Assembly (NCBI GenBank): GCA_964510225.1
Contig: CAZEAN010000030.1
Coordinates: forward strand, 1 to 53,912
Length of the DNA: 53,912 nt
Reading direction: 5' to 3'
DNA from: CAZEAN01 sp964510225
GTDB lineage: Bacteria > Planctomycetota > Planctomycetia > Isosphaerales > Isosphaeraceae
Position numbers and translations under genes: made by a program. Under the pieces are notes generated by a model. It did no database searches, had not been told where the DNA came from, and worked only from the letters and a program-made list of their open reading frames with translations. This document shows, in pieces, positions 26,048 to 34,672 of this stretch; the first letter of the stretch is position 1; each line of letters opens with the position of its first letter.

Positions 26048-26467
26048 ATGACACCTCTTTACTCGATTGAATCAACCTGGAGAACTTATCCTATTCCGCA
26101 AATGCTCATCGAGTACGGCGAGATCATCCGACCCGCGAGGAGATCTCTGTTGCACCCTGACATTACTCGGGATAATCTGGCGGCGTTGATTCTACGTCGA
26201 TCGATTTTGAGAGACGAAATGGTTCAGTCATTACAAAGAAAGTTCCCTGTCTCCATCAAGGAATCGATCGCCATTATCGGTTTGTTTGGTCTTGATTTTG
26301 CCGTCTGGGCCCTCTTCCCAGGAGTCTCCTACTTCGCAATCCTGGGGATCATTGGTCTGCTCTGGCTCTGCAGTCGATTGTATTTGCCGTTTCCCTGGGA
26401 CCTTCTGGTACAGTCAGTCTTAGCTACAATCGCTATTGCACTCTCTATCGGCCTGCTTGTCTCTTAA
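26048..26467 (+). CDS. Hypothetical small membrane protein
   Basis: This is 139 residues. The N-terminal 75 are soluble and charged (RRSLLHPDITRDNLAALILR). The remainder is almost wholly hydrophobic and gives three or four membrane helices (for example SIAIIGLFGLDFAVWALF and VLATIAIALSIGLLVS). I recognise no family. ATGs occur at 26045 and 26048; GAAGG at 26036-26040 favours 26048. The start lies head-to-head on the synthetase/GNAT start, so each gene's promoter would have to lie in the other's coding region. A later start (ATG near 26102) is possible. The plus-strand frame upstream of 26045 is only the antisense of the synthetase gene. Confidence 0.55.
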   Translation: MTPLYSIESTWRTYPIPQMLIEYGEIIRPARRSLLHPDITRDNLAALILRRSILRDEMVQSLQRKFPVSIKESIAIIGLFGLDFAVWALFPGVSYFAILGIIGLLWLCSRLYLPFPWDLLVQSVLATIAIALSIGLLVS

Positions 26468-26491
26468 TATGCGTGTTGTGGCGGATGAAGC

Positions 26492-27301
26492 TCACGAGTG
26501 CATGACATAGCCACCATCGACGTTAATGGTCTGGCCAGTGATGTTTTGAGCTTGGCTTGATGCGAGAAAGACCGCCATCGCGGCAATGTCTTCGGGTTGC
26601 TGCCAACGGTTTAAGGGGACGAGTCGTTCAATCTTTTCCGCGGTCCATTCTTCCCAGCTCTGGCGGACTTCCTTCGGTTGTGTCATTGCCCAGGCTTCAT
26701 AGACTGAACGATTGAGGACCGTCTGGACCATTCCTGGGTTAATTGTGTTGACTCGAACGTTCTTCGGTGCCAGATCTTTAGCGGCACATTGAGCGAAATT
26801 GATTAGTGCAGCTTTAGATGCGCTGTAAGGGGGATCGGTGGGGGATCCGATTTGGCCCGAGACCGAGGCGATCATGGTGATGGTCCCTCGTCCCAAGTCC
26901 GCGAGCCGGGGACCAAACGCGTGCGCGACATTGACGGCACCATACAAATTGACCTTGAAGACCCGAGGCCAATCGTTGGGTTCGAGGTTCCAGAATGGTT
27001 GACCGAATTTGCCCGATCCGATTGCAGCCGCATAAACAATATGATGCGCTTCGCCCAAATCGCGCGCGATTGAATCCGCGACTTGGCGCATCATATCTTC
27101 GTCGGTGGCGTCCGCAATCAAGGCAGAGACCGATCCGCCTGAATGCTGGCGAAGCTGCTGGGCAACAAAACCAACGGTAGGACTGAGATCGACCAGGGCG
27201 ACCTTTGCACCCGCCTGATCGAACCCTTCAGCTATCGCTTGACCAATTCCTCTGGCAGCCCCAACGACGACGGCAACCTCGCCGTTTAGGTCGATCCGCA
27301 T
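26492..27301 (-). CDS. Short-chain dehydrogenase/reductase (SDR)
   Basis: This is a 269-residue classical SDR. The cofactor loop is GAARGIG (14-20), a usual variant of TGxxxGIG. Asp in LVDLS suggests NAD(H) preference. The catalytic tetrad is the Asn in VNLYG, the Ser in MIASVSGQ and YSASK. The C-terminal VDGGYVMHS is typical. I chose the ATG at 27301 because AAGGGGG lies seven bases upstream; a GTG one codon earlier is in frame. It is transcribed away from the LarA-like gene with a 469-base gap. If the two act together, they would act on a 2-hydroxy acid or sugar acid; this is inference. The substrate is unknown. Confidence 0.92.
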   Translation of the reverse strand: MRIDLNGEVAVVVGAARGIGQAIAEGFDQAGAKVALVDLSPTVGFVAQQLRQHSGGSVSALIADATDEDMMRQVADSIARDLGEAHHIVYAAAIGSGKFGQPFWNLEPNDWPRVFKVNLYGAVNVAHAFGPRLADLGRGTITMIASVSGQIGSPTDPPYSASKAALINFAQCAAKDLAPKNVRVNTINPGMVQTVLNRSVYEAWAMTQPKEVRQSWEEWTAEKIERLVPLNRWQQPEDIAAMAVFLASSQAQNITGQTINVDGGYVMHS

Positions 27302-27770
27302 CACTGAGCCCCCTTGCCGGCGATTCCAAATGCTCGTTTTGTTGAGGTTCTCCCGATCCCAGCCACAAATACCAGTTTACCGCTTTGAAGACACAATCGC
27401 TGTATCTTTTGGTCGCATACACGGCTTTGCACAAAGTTGCTTAGATATAGATTCAATAGTGCGCACTTGATTGAGCAAGTTTATTAGTTCAAGTAATCTG
27501 CTGATTAAAGGCAAGATGATTGACCGAGAGTCGCAGATGGCGAAGTGTAGCAGGCAATCGAGCTTGAACTGTCGGTCGCTCGGATCGATTCGCTCGGAGC
27601 ATCGAATCGATACAATCTCAAGAAGGTTGAAATGCAATCAATCGGTCGTCTTCGACGTCACTTGGCTTCATCTGATCTACCTCAGGACAGAGAGAACTCA
27701 GCTCTCGGGCCTGAAGATTTCGAGAGTAGATCGCTAGTCGATCTCACCACCCCAGCGCGGAGTAGAGTTC
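27302..27770. other. Divergent intergenic region, no gene supported
   Basis: This separates the SDR and LarA-like genes. Several reading frames on both strands (27377-27637, 27471-27737) overlap each other and show no start signals or protein-like composition. An AT-rich part (about 27430-27510) may contain promoters, but no good -35/-10 pair stood out. Confidence 0.4.
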
Positions 27771-29078
27771 ATGGAATTCCCAACCATCGCACGGATCCGA
27801 CAAGCAATCGAGTTCCCAGGCTTGCCAGATGTCGAGGGGACGGTCCGACGATTGATCCAGGAGAGCGGGATCCGAAACCGTGTCCCTCACGGTGGATCGG
27901 TCGCCGTCGGAGTTGGGAGCCGGGGAATCGCCTCAATCTCAACTGTCGCTCGCGTGGCAATCGATGAGTTAAAATTGATGGGTTATCAACCGTTTATCAA
28001 AGCAGCCATGGGAAGCCATGGTAGGGCGACTGCAGAAGGACAACGCGAATTGCTCGCTGGTTATGGCATTACCCCGGAACGGATGGGGGTCGAGGTCCGA
28101 ACTGAGATGGAAACTGTCGTACTCGGCACGAATCCCGTCGGTTTACCGATCTACTTCGATCGTGATGCCGCCGAGGCTGATGCCATCCTCGCCTTGAATC
28201 GAGTGAAACCACATACCGATTTCAGCGGTGAGTTCGAGTCCGGAATCCTGAAGATGTTGGTGATCGGATTCGGGAAGCGAGAGGGGGCTGAGCAAATCCA
28301 CGCACTTGGGCTCCGCGGCATGAAGGAAGTCCTCCCTGCAGTCGGCCGTTTTTTAGTCGAGAAAACGAAGTTTGCACTCGGGTTAGCAATCCTCGAGAAC
28401 GCTCATGAAGAACCTGCGGAGATCGTTGCGCTTGAACCCGAAACAATCATGACAACCGAACCTCAATTGCTCCAGAGGGCGAGGCTGATGATGGGGCGGT
28501 TACCGTTCGATCAGATTGACGTTCTCGTCGTTGGCGAATTAGGGAAGAACTACTCTGGCGCTGGGATGGACCCCAATGTGATCGGACGGTTGATGGTTGA
28601 GACCCAACCGGATTTTGAACGCCCCAAAGTGACTCGACTCGTAGTCCTTGATGCCTCTGAAGAAAGCCATGGGAATATCGTTGGTGTTGGTTTCGCGGAC
28701 TTAACGACAGAACGCTTGGTCTCACAAATGGATCGAGATGCCTTTCAGATCAATGTGCTAACCTCACGCTTTCTGGAACGCGCCCGGATTCCGATTACCC
28801 TCCCAAGCGATCGGGAGGTATTAGAAGTGGCGTTCGATACATGCTGGCGACTCGACCCGAATGAGATCAGGCTTGTGCTTATCCCGAACACCCTCGAACT
28901 CGATACGCTCTGGGTCTCTCCTGCTCTCGAATCCGAAGTAAGGAACCACGACCGTCTGAGTTTCGAAACCAGCTTTCTGCCGATTCCCCTCGGAATCGAG
29001 GGGAACATCCACCAAGAAACTCTCTTTCCGTCAAGTGTCCGAGGACGACGCGCCACCGGAGCTTATGTGACTCGTTAG
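27771..29078 (+). CDS. LarA-like (DUF2088) protein, lactate-racemase homologue
   Basis: This is a 435-residue protein of LarA length. In LarA, histidines 108 and 174 are catalytic, Lys184 holds the nickel-pincer nucleotide and His200 binds nickel. Here AAMGSHG (His83), NRVKPHTDF (His148), Lys161 in ILKM and EQIHALG (His177) fall in the same order with roughly matching spacing, though the Lys is 13 rather than 10 residues after the second His. It therefore could be a nickel-pincer enzyme acting on some 2-hydroxy acid or sugar acid, not necessarily lactate. No larB, larC or larE cofactor genes are in the window. GGAG lies nine bases before the ATG. A terminator follows. It is divergent from the SDR dehydrogenase. 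Confidence 0.8.
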   Translation: MEFPTIARIRQAIEFPGLPDVEGTVRRLIQESGIRNRVPHGGSVAVGVGSRGIASISTVARVAIDELKLMGYQPFIKAAMGSHGRATAEGQRELLAGYGITPERMGVEVRTEMETVVLGTNPVGLPIYFDRDAAEADAILALNRVKPHTDFSGEFESGILKMLVIGFGKREGAEQIHALGLRGMKEVLPAVGRFLVEKTKFALGLAILENAHEEPAEIVALEPETIMTTEPQLLQRARLMMGRLPFDQIDVLVVGELGKNYSGAGMDPNVIGRLMVETQPDFERPKVTRLVVLDASEESHGNIVGVGFADLTTERLVSQMDRDAFQINVLTSRFLERARIPITLPSDREVLEVAFDTCWRLDPNEIRLVLIPNTLELDTLWVSPALESEVRNHDRLSFETSFLPIPLGIEGNIHQETLFPSSVRGRRATGAYVTR

Positions 29079-29122
29079 TTTCAATTGGCTTTGAGCTGGG
29101 CTAACGCTCAATTCACACAGAG

Positions 29123-29148
29123 CCAGTCATTTTGGTGACTGGGATTTT
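29123..29148 (+). terminator. Intrinsic terminator after the LarA-like gene
   Basis: CCAGTCA (29123-29129) pairs with TGACTGG (29136-29142) around a TTTTGG loop and is followed by GATTTTC. The stem is short and the T-run interrupted, so efficiency may be modest. Confidence 0.55.
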
Positions 29149-29219
29149 CGGCGTTGAAAACCCAGCCACCAGGAAATTCCCGCTTTTAGAGTTTCAATTC
29201 TTGAGAAAGATGAACGAAC

Positions 29220-30056
29220 TTAGTCATCAATCTTCTTCATCACGAAAAGGTGCTGGGTTGCAGATTCCGGCTGGAAACTCTTCGGATGTGTGGCACCTTC
29301 GGCGTAGTCGTAAATCAACGTGAGGGTGCCGGATTCGGTATCATGCTTTGCTAGCCCTTTTGCGACCGCACCGACAGTCTCTGGCATCTCCGACTCGACG
29401 ATTTCCATCGTGAATTTTGCAGGCATCGCCTCTTCGTCGATACTGTACTCGATGACAAACAGATCTACGCCGGCTTCATCAGTTAATGACAACTTGCTTT
29501 CGCTGATCTTTACTGTACCTACCAACCGCTCCGATGGAACTTCATCCTCGCCGCGTTGGCCACGCACGTATTTGTACGTTCCGTAGACGACCGACTTATC
29601 GACATCAACTTGTTTTTCAATCACAAAGAGATTTTGGGTCGGGGAGTCGGGCTTGAAGTCGTTAGGGTGTCGGTCCACTTCGGCGTAGTCGTAGATCAGG
29701 GTAACCTTTGTACCCTCTCGTTTGAGGAGACCCTTGGCCAATGCCCCGACCGTCTCTTCCATCACCGACTTCGTGATCTCCATCGAGAGTTTGACCACAT
29801 CCCCCGCCTCGTCGACCTTAAAGTCGAAGACAAATGCCTCGTTGCCCTCTCCGTCGAGTTGGATAATCTTGTCTGCTGTGAAGACGATGTCACCCCCCAA
29901 GTTGTCTTCAGGGATCGGCTGATCACCCTGCTTGCCGCTGAGGTATTTGTACGTACCGAGATACTCCTTCGGTAGATCCTTTGATTGATGAAGAGCCTCG
30001 GCCATCGCTGGGGCTGTCAGAACGAGACCAACCAGTAAACCCATGCTGATTCGCAT
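29220..30056 (-). CDS. Exported protein with two tandem TIGR03067-type domains
   Basis: This is 278 residues from the ATG at 30056, where AAGGAG lies upstream and a signal peptide (MRISMGLLVGLVLTAPAMAE) begins. The mature part is two copies of a lipocalin-like domain of about 120 residues. Compare LGTYKYLSGKQGDQPIPEDN with YGTYKYVRGQRGEDEVPSER; VGALAKGLLKRE with VGAVAKGLAKHD; and LIYDYAEVDRHPNDFKPDS with LIYDYAEGATHPKSFQPES. TIGR03067 domains are typical of planctomycetes and related bacteria and have no known function. The copies differ at many positions, so the duplication is not recent. It is divergent from the DUF6655-type lipoprotein gene. It probably works in the periplasm or on the surface. 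Confidence 0.85.
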   Translation of the reverse strand: MRISMGLLVGLVLTAPAMAEALHQSKDLPKEYLGTYKYLSGKQGDQPIPEDNLGGDIVFTADKIIQLDGEGNEAFVFDFKVDEAGDVVKLSMEITKSVMEETVGALAKGLLKREGTKVTLIYDYAEVDRHPNDFKPDSPTQNLFVIEKQVDVDKSVVYGTYKYVRGQRGEDEVPSERLVGTVKISESKLSLTDEAGVDLFVIEYSIDEEAMPAKFTMEIVESEMPETVGAVAKGLAKHDTESGTLTLIYDYAEGATHPKSFQPESATQHLFVMKKIDD

Positions 30057-30341
30057 CGGTGGACCACTCCTTGAATCAGTGTGAAGTTGTGAACGAAACC
30101 GCACCTGCGATTTCTCTGGACATAATAGCCATTTCTCACCGCGATGCTGCGTTTTTGTCCATTTCGGTTTCGATTCCGTGGCGATTCTTCAACCACGCAG
30201 TAGTTTCATGCAAAGGTTGCCCTATCGGCACGATCCGAACGAGTAGGGATTTCAACCGAGCGTCTGATTGAATGAATCGTTAGGGAAAGCTCGATTGTAG
30301 ACATTAGTTTGACTCAGGTAACCGAGCCCTCAATTTCAAAG

Positions 30342-30352
30342 AGGAGGTGATC
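30342..30352 (+). promoter_or_regulatory. Extended Shine-Dalgarno of the DUF6655-type gene
   Basis: AGGAGGTGATC is complementary over 11 bases to the usual 16S rRNA tail. The core AGGAGG ends seven bases before the ATG at 30355. The same core and flanks recur in the structured RNA at 19566-19576. It fixes the start codon of this gene. Confidence 0.6.
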
Positions 30353-30354
30353 TG

Positions 30355-31020
30355 ATGACACACAGTCGGAGTCGTTTCCCATGGCTCAAACTGAGTCTCA
30401 TGATCTCATGCCTCTCGATCGGAAGTTGCTTGGGATGTGGCTCAGTCCGTGTTACCGACACATCACGTTCTGCGATCGAACAACTGTTGTTAACTAGTTC
30501 ATGGGATACGGCAATTCTCGGGGTCGATTTTAGCCCACTCACCGGTGCTACCGTCGTGCTTGATACCAAGAATCTGCAAGGGACAGACTCGGGTTGGATG
30601 ACGTATCGGATCCGCGAGTCGATGGTAAGTCAAGGGGTTCGGCTCATTGACGACCCTGCCGAGGCCGATTACGTACTCGAAGCTGGGGCCGCCGTGTTCG
30701 CGACTGAATCGACCAGTAGCATCATCGGGATTCCCAGCTCTGGGCCAGTCAATACCCTTGCATCAACCCAAGGCGTCAACCTTCCGGAAATTGCGCTGGC
30801 GCGGAGAAATAGACAGTTTGGTGTCGTCCGCTTAGCACTATTCGCCCGAGAGACGGAAACCGGGCGAATAGTCTGGCAATCGGGAACGGTCGATGCTGAT
30901 TCCTCCCTGAAGACGATTAGCGTTCTTGGCCTCCAGCATCGGACCGGAACCATCACACACCCCGCCGATCGCGATCGACGACGCCATCTCCCGTTTGTGA
31001 ATCCCATTAAGAACCGTTAA
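30355..31020 (+). CDS. DUF6655-type lipoprotein
   Basis: This is a 221-residue protein. The N-terminus is a signal of lipoprotein type: a hydrophobic stretch (LKLSLMISCLSIGSCLGCGS) with lipobox IGSC or a nearby LGC. The next segment, SVRVTDTSRSAIEQLLLTSS, is the most conserved part of this planctomycete family as I remember it. 'VVLDTKNLQG', 'EADYVLEAGAAVFATEST' and 'SIIGIPSSGPV' follow. A C-terminal Arg-rich tail (DRDRRRHLPF) ends it. It should sit on a membrane facing the periplasm; no activity is known. The family name is from memory of the motif and is moderately certain. An 11-base Shine-Dalgarno precedes the start. It diverges from the TIGR03067 gene and converges with the sulfatase. 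Confidence 0.8.
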   Translation: MTHSRSRFPWLKLSLMISCLSIGSCLGCGSVRVTDTSRSAIEQLLLTSSWDTAILGVDFSPLTGATVVLDTKNLQGTDSGWMTYRIRESMVSQGVRLIDDPAEADYVLEAGAAVFATESTSSIIGIPSSGPVNTLASTQGVNLPEIALARRNRQFGVVRLALFARETETGRIVWQSGTVDADSSLKTISVLGLQHRTGTITHPADRDRRRHLPFVNPIKNR

Positions 31021-31064
31021 TGAAGAAGTACAGTTTCAGCAACGGTTGCCAGGGCCAATGCAAC

Positions 31065-32615
31065 TCATCTGATCCCGCGAGCCCAAGGAGGGGTGGGGAG
31101 CTCGGGTTCGCTCGGGACCATAAAGCGAGAGGGAAATGAACCGGGTTCAGGGCCCGTTGGCTTTCTCCAAGGGAAGATCCGACCACGATCGGGGAGTAAC
31201 GGGACCGAGTTTCCGGTCGATTGCTCCAAGAGTTCAAAGAGACGACGGTGGAGTCGCTCCACGATCTCCTGACGATCAAGATCAGCGATCAAGTTCACCG
31301 TTTCGTCTGGATCGTTCTGCAGGTCGAAGAGTTCGTCCGTGTCCCAGATACCATGGTAGCGAATGTACTTCCAACGGCCTTCGAGTACGGCATGTGTTGT
31401 CGGAGTCTGTGGGTAATTCCGCTCCCAAAAGTACTCATAAAGCAACGCATCTCTTGACCCTTGCGACTTCTTCAGACAAGTTGCGAGATGCCAGACCGAT
31501 TGGCCATCAAACGGGAAACGCTCATGGATTCCAGCGGCATCGAGGAGGGTCGGTGCAATATCAATATTCGCGACCGTCTCGGAGATGGTGGCGCCTGGAG
31601 AGACCACCCCTGGAAGTCGCATCAGAAGGGGAACCCGAATCGAGGCTTCGTAAGCCGTCCGCTTGTCGATGAGTCCCTGTTCGCCGAACTGGAACCCATT
31701 GTCACCCATGAAGACAATTAAGGTATCTTCTAGGGATCCGAGATGATCGAGTGCATCGAGGAGTCGACCGAGATTTTCATCAACCGCCAGGATCGCTTCA
31801 CAATAGCGTCGGTAGTAGCTCGCGAGATCGAATTCGGCAAGGTTATACGCGAAGCCGACCCCATGACGGCTGTTTTGCTGATCAATCAGCCAACGAGGGG
31901 CTCCTCGGTTCGGCCCGCCAACACTCGGGAGCGGGACTGGTTGATCCCGATAACGGCCCCGGTGACGGTCGGCTGGGACAAAATCGCTGTGGACCGCCTT
32001 ATGTGAGAGATAGAGAAAGAACGGTGGTTCATCTTCGTTGGCTCGACCTTCGAGCCAGTTAATCGCGTAATCTGTGAGTTCGTCCGTGATATACCCCTGT
32101 TGAGGGACACGTTTGCCGTTGACGTTCAAGATGGGCTCGTTCTCTTGCGGTACGTTCCGAGTCGTCCCGTGACCGTCCGGATAGTAGAGCCCTTGACCTC
32201 GGAAGCTCACCCAATGATCGAATCCGCGTTGGGGGTCATCGAGATCCCCCATGTGCCACTTGCCGACGAACGCGGTCTCGTAACCAGCCTCTTGGAGCAA
32301 TTCCGGAAAGAAAGTGAGCTGGGGATCGACCGGATTGTAGTTGTCCACCACACCATGATTGTGCGCGTAGAGGCCTGTCAGAATCGATGCTCGACTCGGC
32401 GAACAAAGCGAAGTAGTCACAACTGAACGACTGAAGTGGACTCCCTCACGCGCCAGTCGATCGATCGCCGGTGTTTCAAGGAACGGGTGGCCTATAAAAC
32501 CGAGGGTGTCATGACGTAGGTCGTCAACCAGGATGAGGACGATGTTTGGGTGTTCGACTTCTTGGTGCTTGGGCGCGAGCAGGATCGAGACGGAGGCAAT
32601 GCACGCAACGATCAT
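31065..32615 (-). CDS. Exported type I sulfatase
   Basis: This is a 516-residue arylsulfatase-family protein with a short N-terminal signal (MIVACIASVSILLAP). The formylglycine motif is CSPSRASILTG (Cys71), matching C-x-P-S-R. Metal ligands include Asp31-Asp32 (LVDDLRHD) and the D-N pair in MGDNGFQFGE. VGKWHMGD, HKAVH and YIRYH are also typical of the iduronate-2-sulfatase-like group (for example DTLGFIGHPFLETPAIDRLA). Activity needs a separate formylglycine-generating enzyme. The two SUMF1-like proteins in this window lack the cysteine region and are unlikely to do this. Planctomycetes use many sulfatases to strip algal polysaccharides; the substrate here is not inferable. The ribosome binding site is weak. 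The diacylglycerol-kinase-like gene lies 45 bases upstream on the same strand. Confidence 0.93.
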   Translation of the reverse strand: MIVACIASVSILLAPKHQEVEHPNIVLILVDDLRHDTLGFIGHPFLETPAIDRLAREGVHFSRSVVTTSLCSPSRASILTGLYAHNHGVVDNYNPVDPQLTFFPELLQEAGYETAFVGKWHMGDLDDPQRGFDHWVSFRGQGLYYPDGHGTTRNVPQENEPILNVNGKRVPQQGYITDELTDYAINWLEGRANEDEPPFFLYLSHKAVHSDFVPADRHRGRYRDQPVPLPSVGGPNRGAPRWLIDQQNSRHGVGFAYNLAEFDLASYYRRYCEAILAVDENLGRLLDALDHLGSLEDTLIVFMGDNGFQFGEQGLIDKRTAYEASIRVPLLMRLPGVVSPGATISETVANIDIAPTLLDAAGIHERFPFDGQSVWHLATCLKKSQGSRDALLYEYFWERNYPQTPTTHAVLEGRWKYIRYHGIWDTDELFDLQNDPDETVNLIADLDRQEIVERLHRRLFELLEQSTGNSVPLLPDRGRIFPWRKPTGPEPGSFPSRFMVPSEPELPTPPWARGIR

Positions 32616-32660
32616 TGTTGAGGTCTCACGTTGATAGGTCCTGGTTCTGAATGACTCAAC

Positions 32661-33575
32661 TCAGCGGGCCCCACGGAGGACTCGGAGGGCATCAGGGATC
32701 ACTCCAACAGTAATCGGATGCCCCGGCTGAAGCGATCCAAACGGATCACCGTCAGCCTGAAGCGGGGTTGGTTCTTCTGCCGAGAGGGTGACAGAACGTA
32801 CCTGTCGGTGCCAGACACCATCGCCTTCGAGGTGGCAGCCTCGGAACACATTCCAGAGGACACGGAGTGCCGCGAAGGCTCCAGGATCTCGGAAAATTAC
32901 TAAATCGAGCAAGCCATCGGTCCCGGTTGCTCTCGGTGCCACGGGAAGCCCTAGCGCATAAAGGGGGAGATTAAAGAGAAAGACCATCGCCCCAGATCGG
33001 ACCTCGATCGGCCCTGGGTCGTTAACGCGGACGTGGACAACTGGAAATCGGTAGTTGAGGCTCGAATTCAGAACGGCAGAGACATATGCGAATCGCGAAG
33101 TTGGCCTCATCGATCGACGATGCCGGGTCCGTCCCAGGTGATGTTGCGTGATTACGTCAGCATCGAAGCCGGCGCTCAACATCAGGATGAAGCGTCGATC
33201 GCCTGCCGTTCCGAGATCGAGCTGCATTGATTGCCCAGCCTGAATGAGTTTTGCCAGTGATGCTGGGTGGCGCGGCAGCCGAAAGTGCTTCGCGAAGAGG
33301 TTTTCGGTCCCACTTGCGAGGACAGTTATTGGAACTTCTGGAGAATAATTACAGACCCTGGAGATGGTCCCATCCCCACCGGCAGCAACGAGAGCGTGAT
33401 AACGGTTATCATTTCGAGCGTTTTCAATAACTTGGATTGCAGTCGACGGATCCCAAGCAATGTCTGATTCCAAACCTTTTGATTCAAGTTCCCTACCTAA
33501 ACGAAGGACGCGGTCTCGCCCTTTACCGACTCCAGAATATGGATTAGCGACGCTCCCGACTCGGGAAAGAAGCAG
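32661..33575 (-). CDS. Diacylglycerol-kinase-family lipid kinase, start codon unclear
   Basis: The catalytic domain is clear: ANPYSGVGKGRDRV near the N-terminus (the N-P-x-S-G-x-G nucleotide loop), GGDGT, VLASGTENLFAKHF, LSAGFDADV and a C-terminal QADGDPFG. Relatives (YegS/BmrU/DgkB) phosphorylate diacylglycerol or sphingoid lipids at the membrane. The first ordinary start codon in frame (TTG, 33473) lies downstream of the NPYSG loop and would remove it. Upstream, the frame contains no ATG, GTG or TTG until an ATG at 33599, and a TAA at 33585-33587 separates that ATG from the domain. A CTG at 33575 would give 304 residues and is used here as the best guess. The gene may use a rare start, be slightly broken, or contain a sequence error. 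Confidence 0.75.
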   Translation of the reverse strand: MLLSRVGSVANPYSGVGKGRDRVLRLGRELESKGLESDIAWDPSTAIQVIENARNDNRYHALVAAGGDGTISRVCNYSPEVPITVLASGTENLFAKHFRLPRHPASLAKLIQAGQSMQLDLGTAGDRRFILMLSAGFDADVITQHHLGRTRHRRSMRPTSRFAYVSAVLNSSLNYRFPVVHVRVNDPGPIEVRSGAMVFLFNLPLYALGLPVAPRATGTDGLLDLVIFRDPGAFAALRVLWNVFRGCHLEGDGVWHRQVRSVTLSAEEPTPLQADGDPFGSLQPGHPITVGVIPDALRVLRGAR

Positions 33576-33700
33576 TTCGTATCGTTAGCTCTCAAACATC
33601 GGGACGGGTCTAAGGAATCCCGAGGATTTACACGCCTTGAGGCTAGTTTGAACGGGAACTACTTACAATGCAGAGTCAAAACTCCGTGCCGGATCGGAAT

Positions 33701-34318
33701 TTAATAGGAAGAAGATCCGACATTCCTCATCCCAAGCTCTTCTTGAGAGCGGAGTGCAGCTGAAGAATTGGCAGCATTCCCAAGCTGACCAGACTCAATC
33801 TCTTTCTGAAGCTCTTGGTTTTCAGCAATGAGCTGCTGGGTCTGACTTCGGAGCATCTGGAGACGCTCATCCCGCTCAGTGTTCTCTTCAATTAGCTGTG
33901 CGTTCTGTCGTTGTAACTGCGTTAGCTGAGAATTACGGGAGTTGATCTCTTCAGTCCTGAGATCGAACTCAGAACGATTAAGTTCGATAATACGATTCCA
34001 CTCGACAAGGCTCCCGGCAGCACGAGCCAGTGTCTCGCGTTCGAGACTGAGTTGATCGCGGAGATCTTCAATTCGGAGCTGTAAGCTCACTCGTTCGGTA
34101 TCAGCCGCAATTCGTTCGGCCTCGATCCGCCGACTTGTCGTAATCAGCGTCGTATTGAAATCACGCAATTCCTGTTCTTTTTCAATAATGGACTGCTCAA
34201 GAGCTGCAACTGCTGAACCTTGATTCCGATTCAGTGCAGAGACCATCGCGAGGAGGTAAATTGAAGGAATAGCCATCAAAACAACAAGAACTGAAAGTAC
34301 TTTCCCGGCGGTGGACAT
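33701..34318 (-). CDS. Membrane-anchored coiled-coil protein
   Basis: This is a 205-residue protein. I chose the ATG at 34318 because GGAGAG lies six bases upstream and a membrane helix (about 5-25, KVLSVLVVLMAIPSIYLLAM) starts immediately. Residues about 35-190 form a long heptad-rich coiled coil (QRQNAQLIEENTERDERLQM is one stretch). The tail is short and polar. No catalytic motif is present. It resembles anonymous planctomycete coiled-coil proteins that may organise the membrane or partners in trans. It is divergent from the isocitrate-dehydrogenase-like gene. Confidence 0.8.
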   Translation of the reverse strand: MSTAGKVLSVLVVLMAIPSIYLLAMVSALNRNQGSAVAALEQSIIEKEQELRDFNTTLITTSRRIEAERIAADTERVSLQLRIEDLRDQLSLERETLARAAGSLVEWNRIIELNRSEFDLRTEEINSRNSQLTQLQRQNAQLIEENTERDERLQMLRSQTQQLIAENQELQKEIESGQLGNAANSSAALRSQEELGMRNVGSSSY

Positions 34319-34672
34319 CAGCCCTCTCCGTGGATTGACGATGAGAATTGGGTGTCCGTCGGATACCGCCAAACATCGCTCTCTTCAATCTGAACCAAAT
34401 CAATTGACTCAGGATTGAAAAATAGAGCGTGTCGGACCAGGACAACATTCCATTATACCCTCTGAGTTTCCAGGGTGCCAAGAAGATGGGCATCTAGTTG
34501 CCTCGGAGAATCGACGCGACCGGTTCATTGAACGCGGCCAAGGAATCCACCGTGATCAACACCCAATCGTTTGACGCAACCTGCCGATCGATTCTACAAT
34601 CCGCGAAATTACTGGGTCTGGCCTCATCATCGTACCGACGTTCTACTAATCTGCTCCCGAGACCTATTATTT
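34319..34672. other. Divergent intergenic region, no gene supported
   Basis: This lies between the coiled-coil gene and the dehydrogenase-like gene. Frames on either strand are in-frame extensions or antisense shadows. TTGACT near 34408 lacks a matching -10. Nothing else stands out. Confidence 0.35.

Noticed and set aside
27632..27967. 111-residue plus-strand frame ahead of and into the LarA-like gene
   Set aside because: It overlaps the confident gene in another phase, is arginine/proline-rich shadow sequence, and lacks a ribosome binding site.
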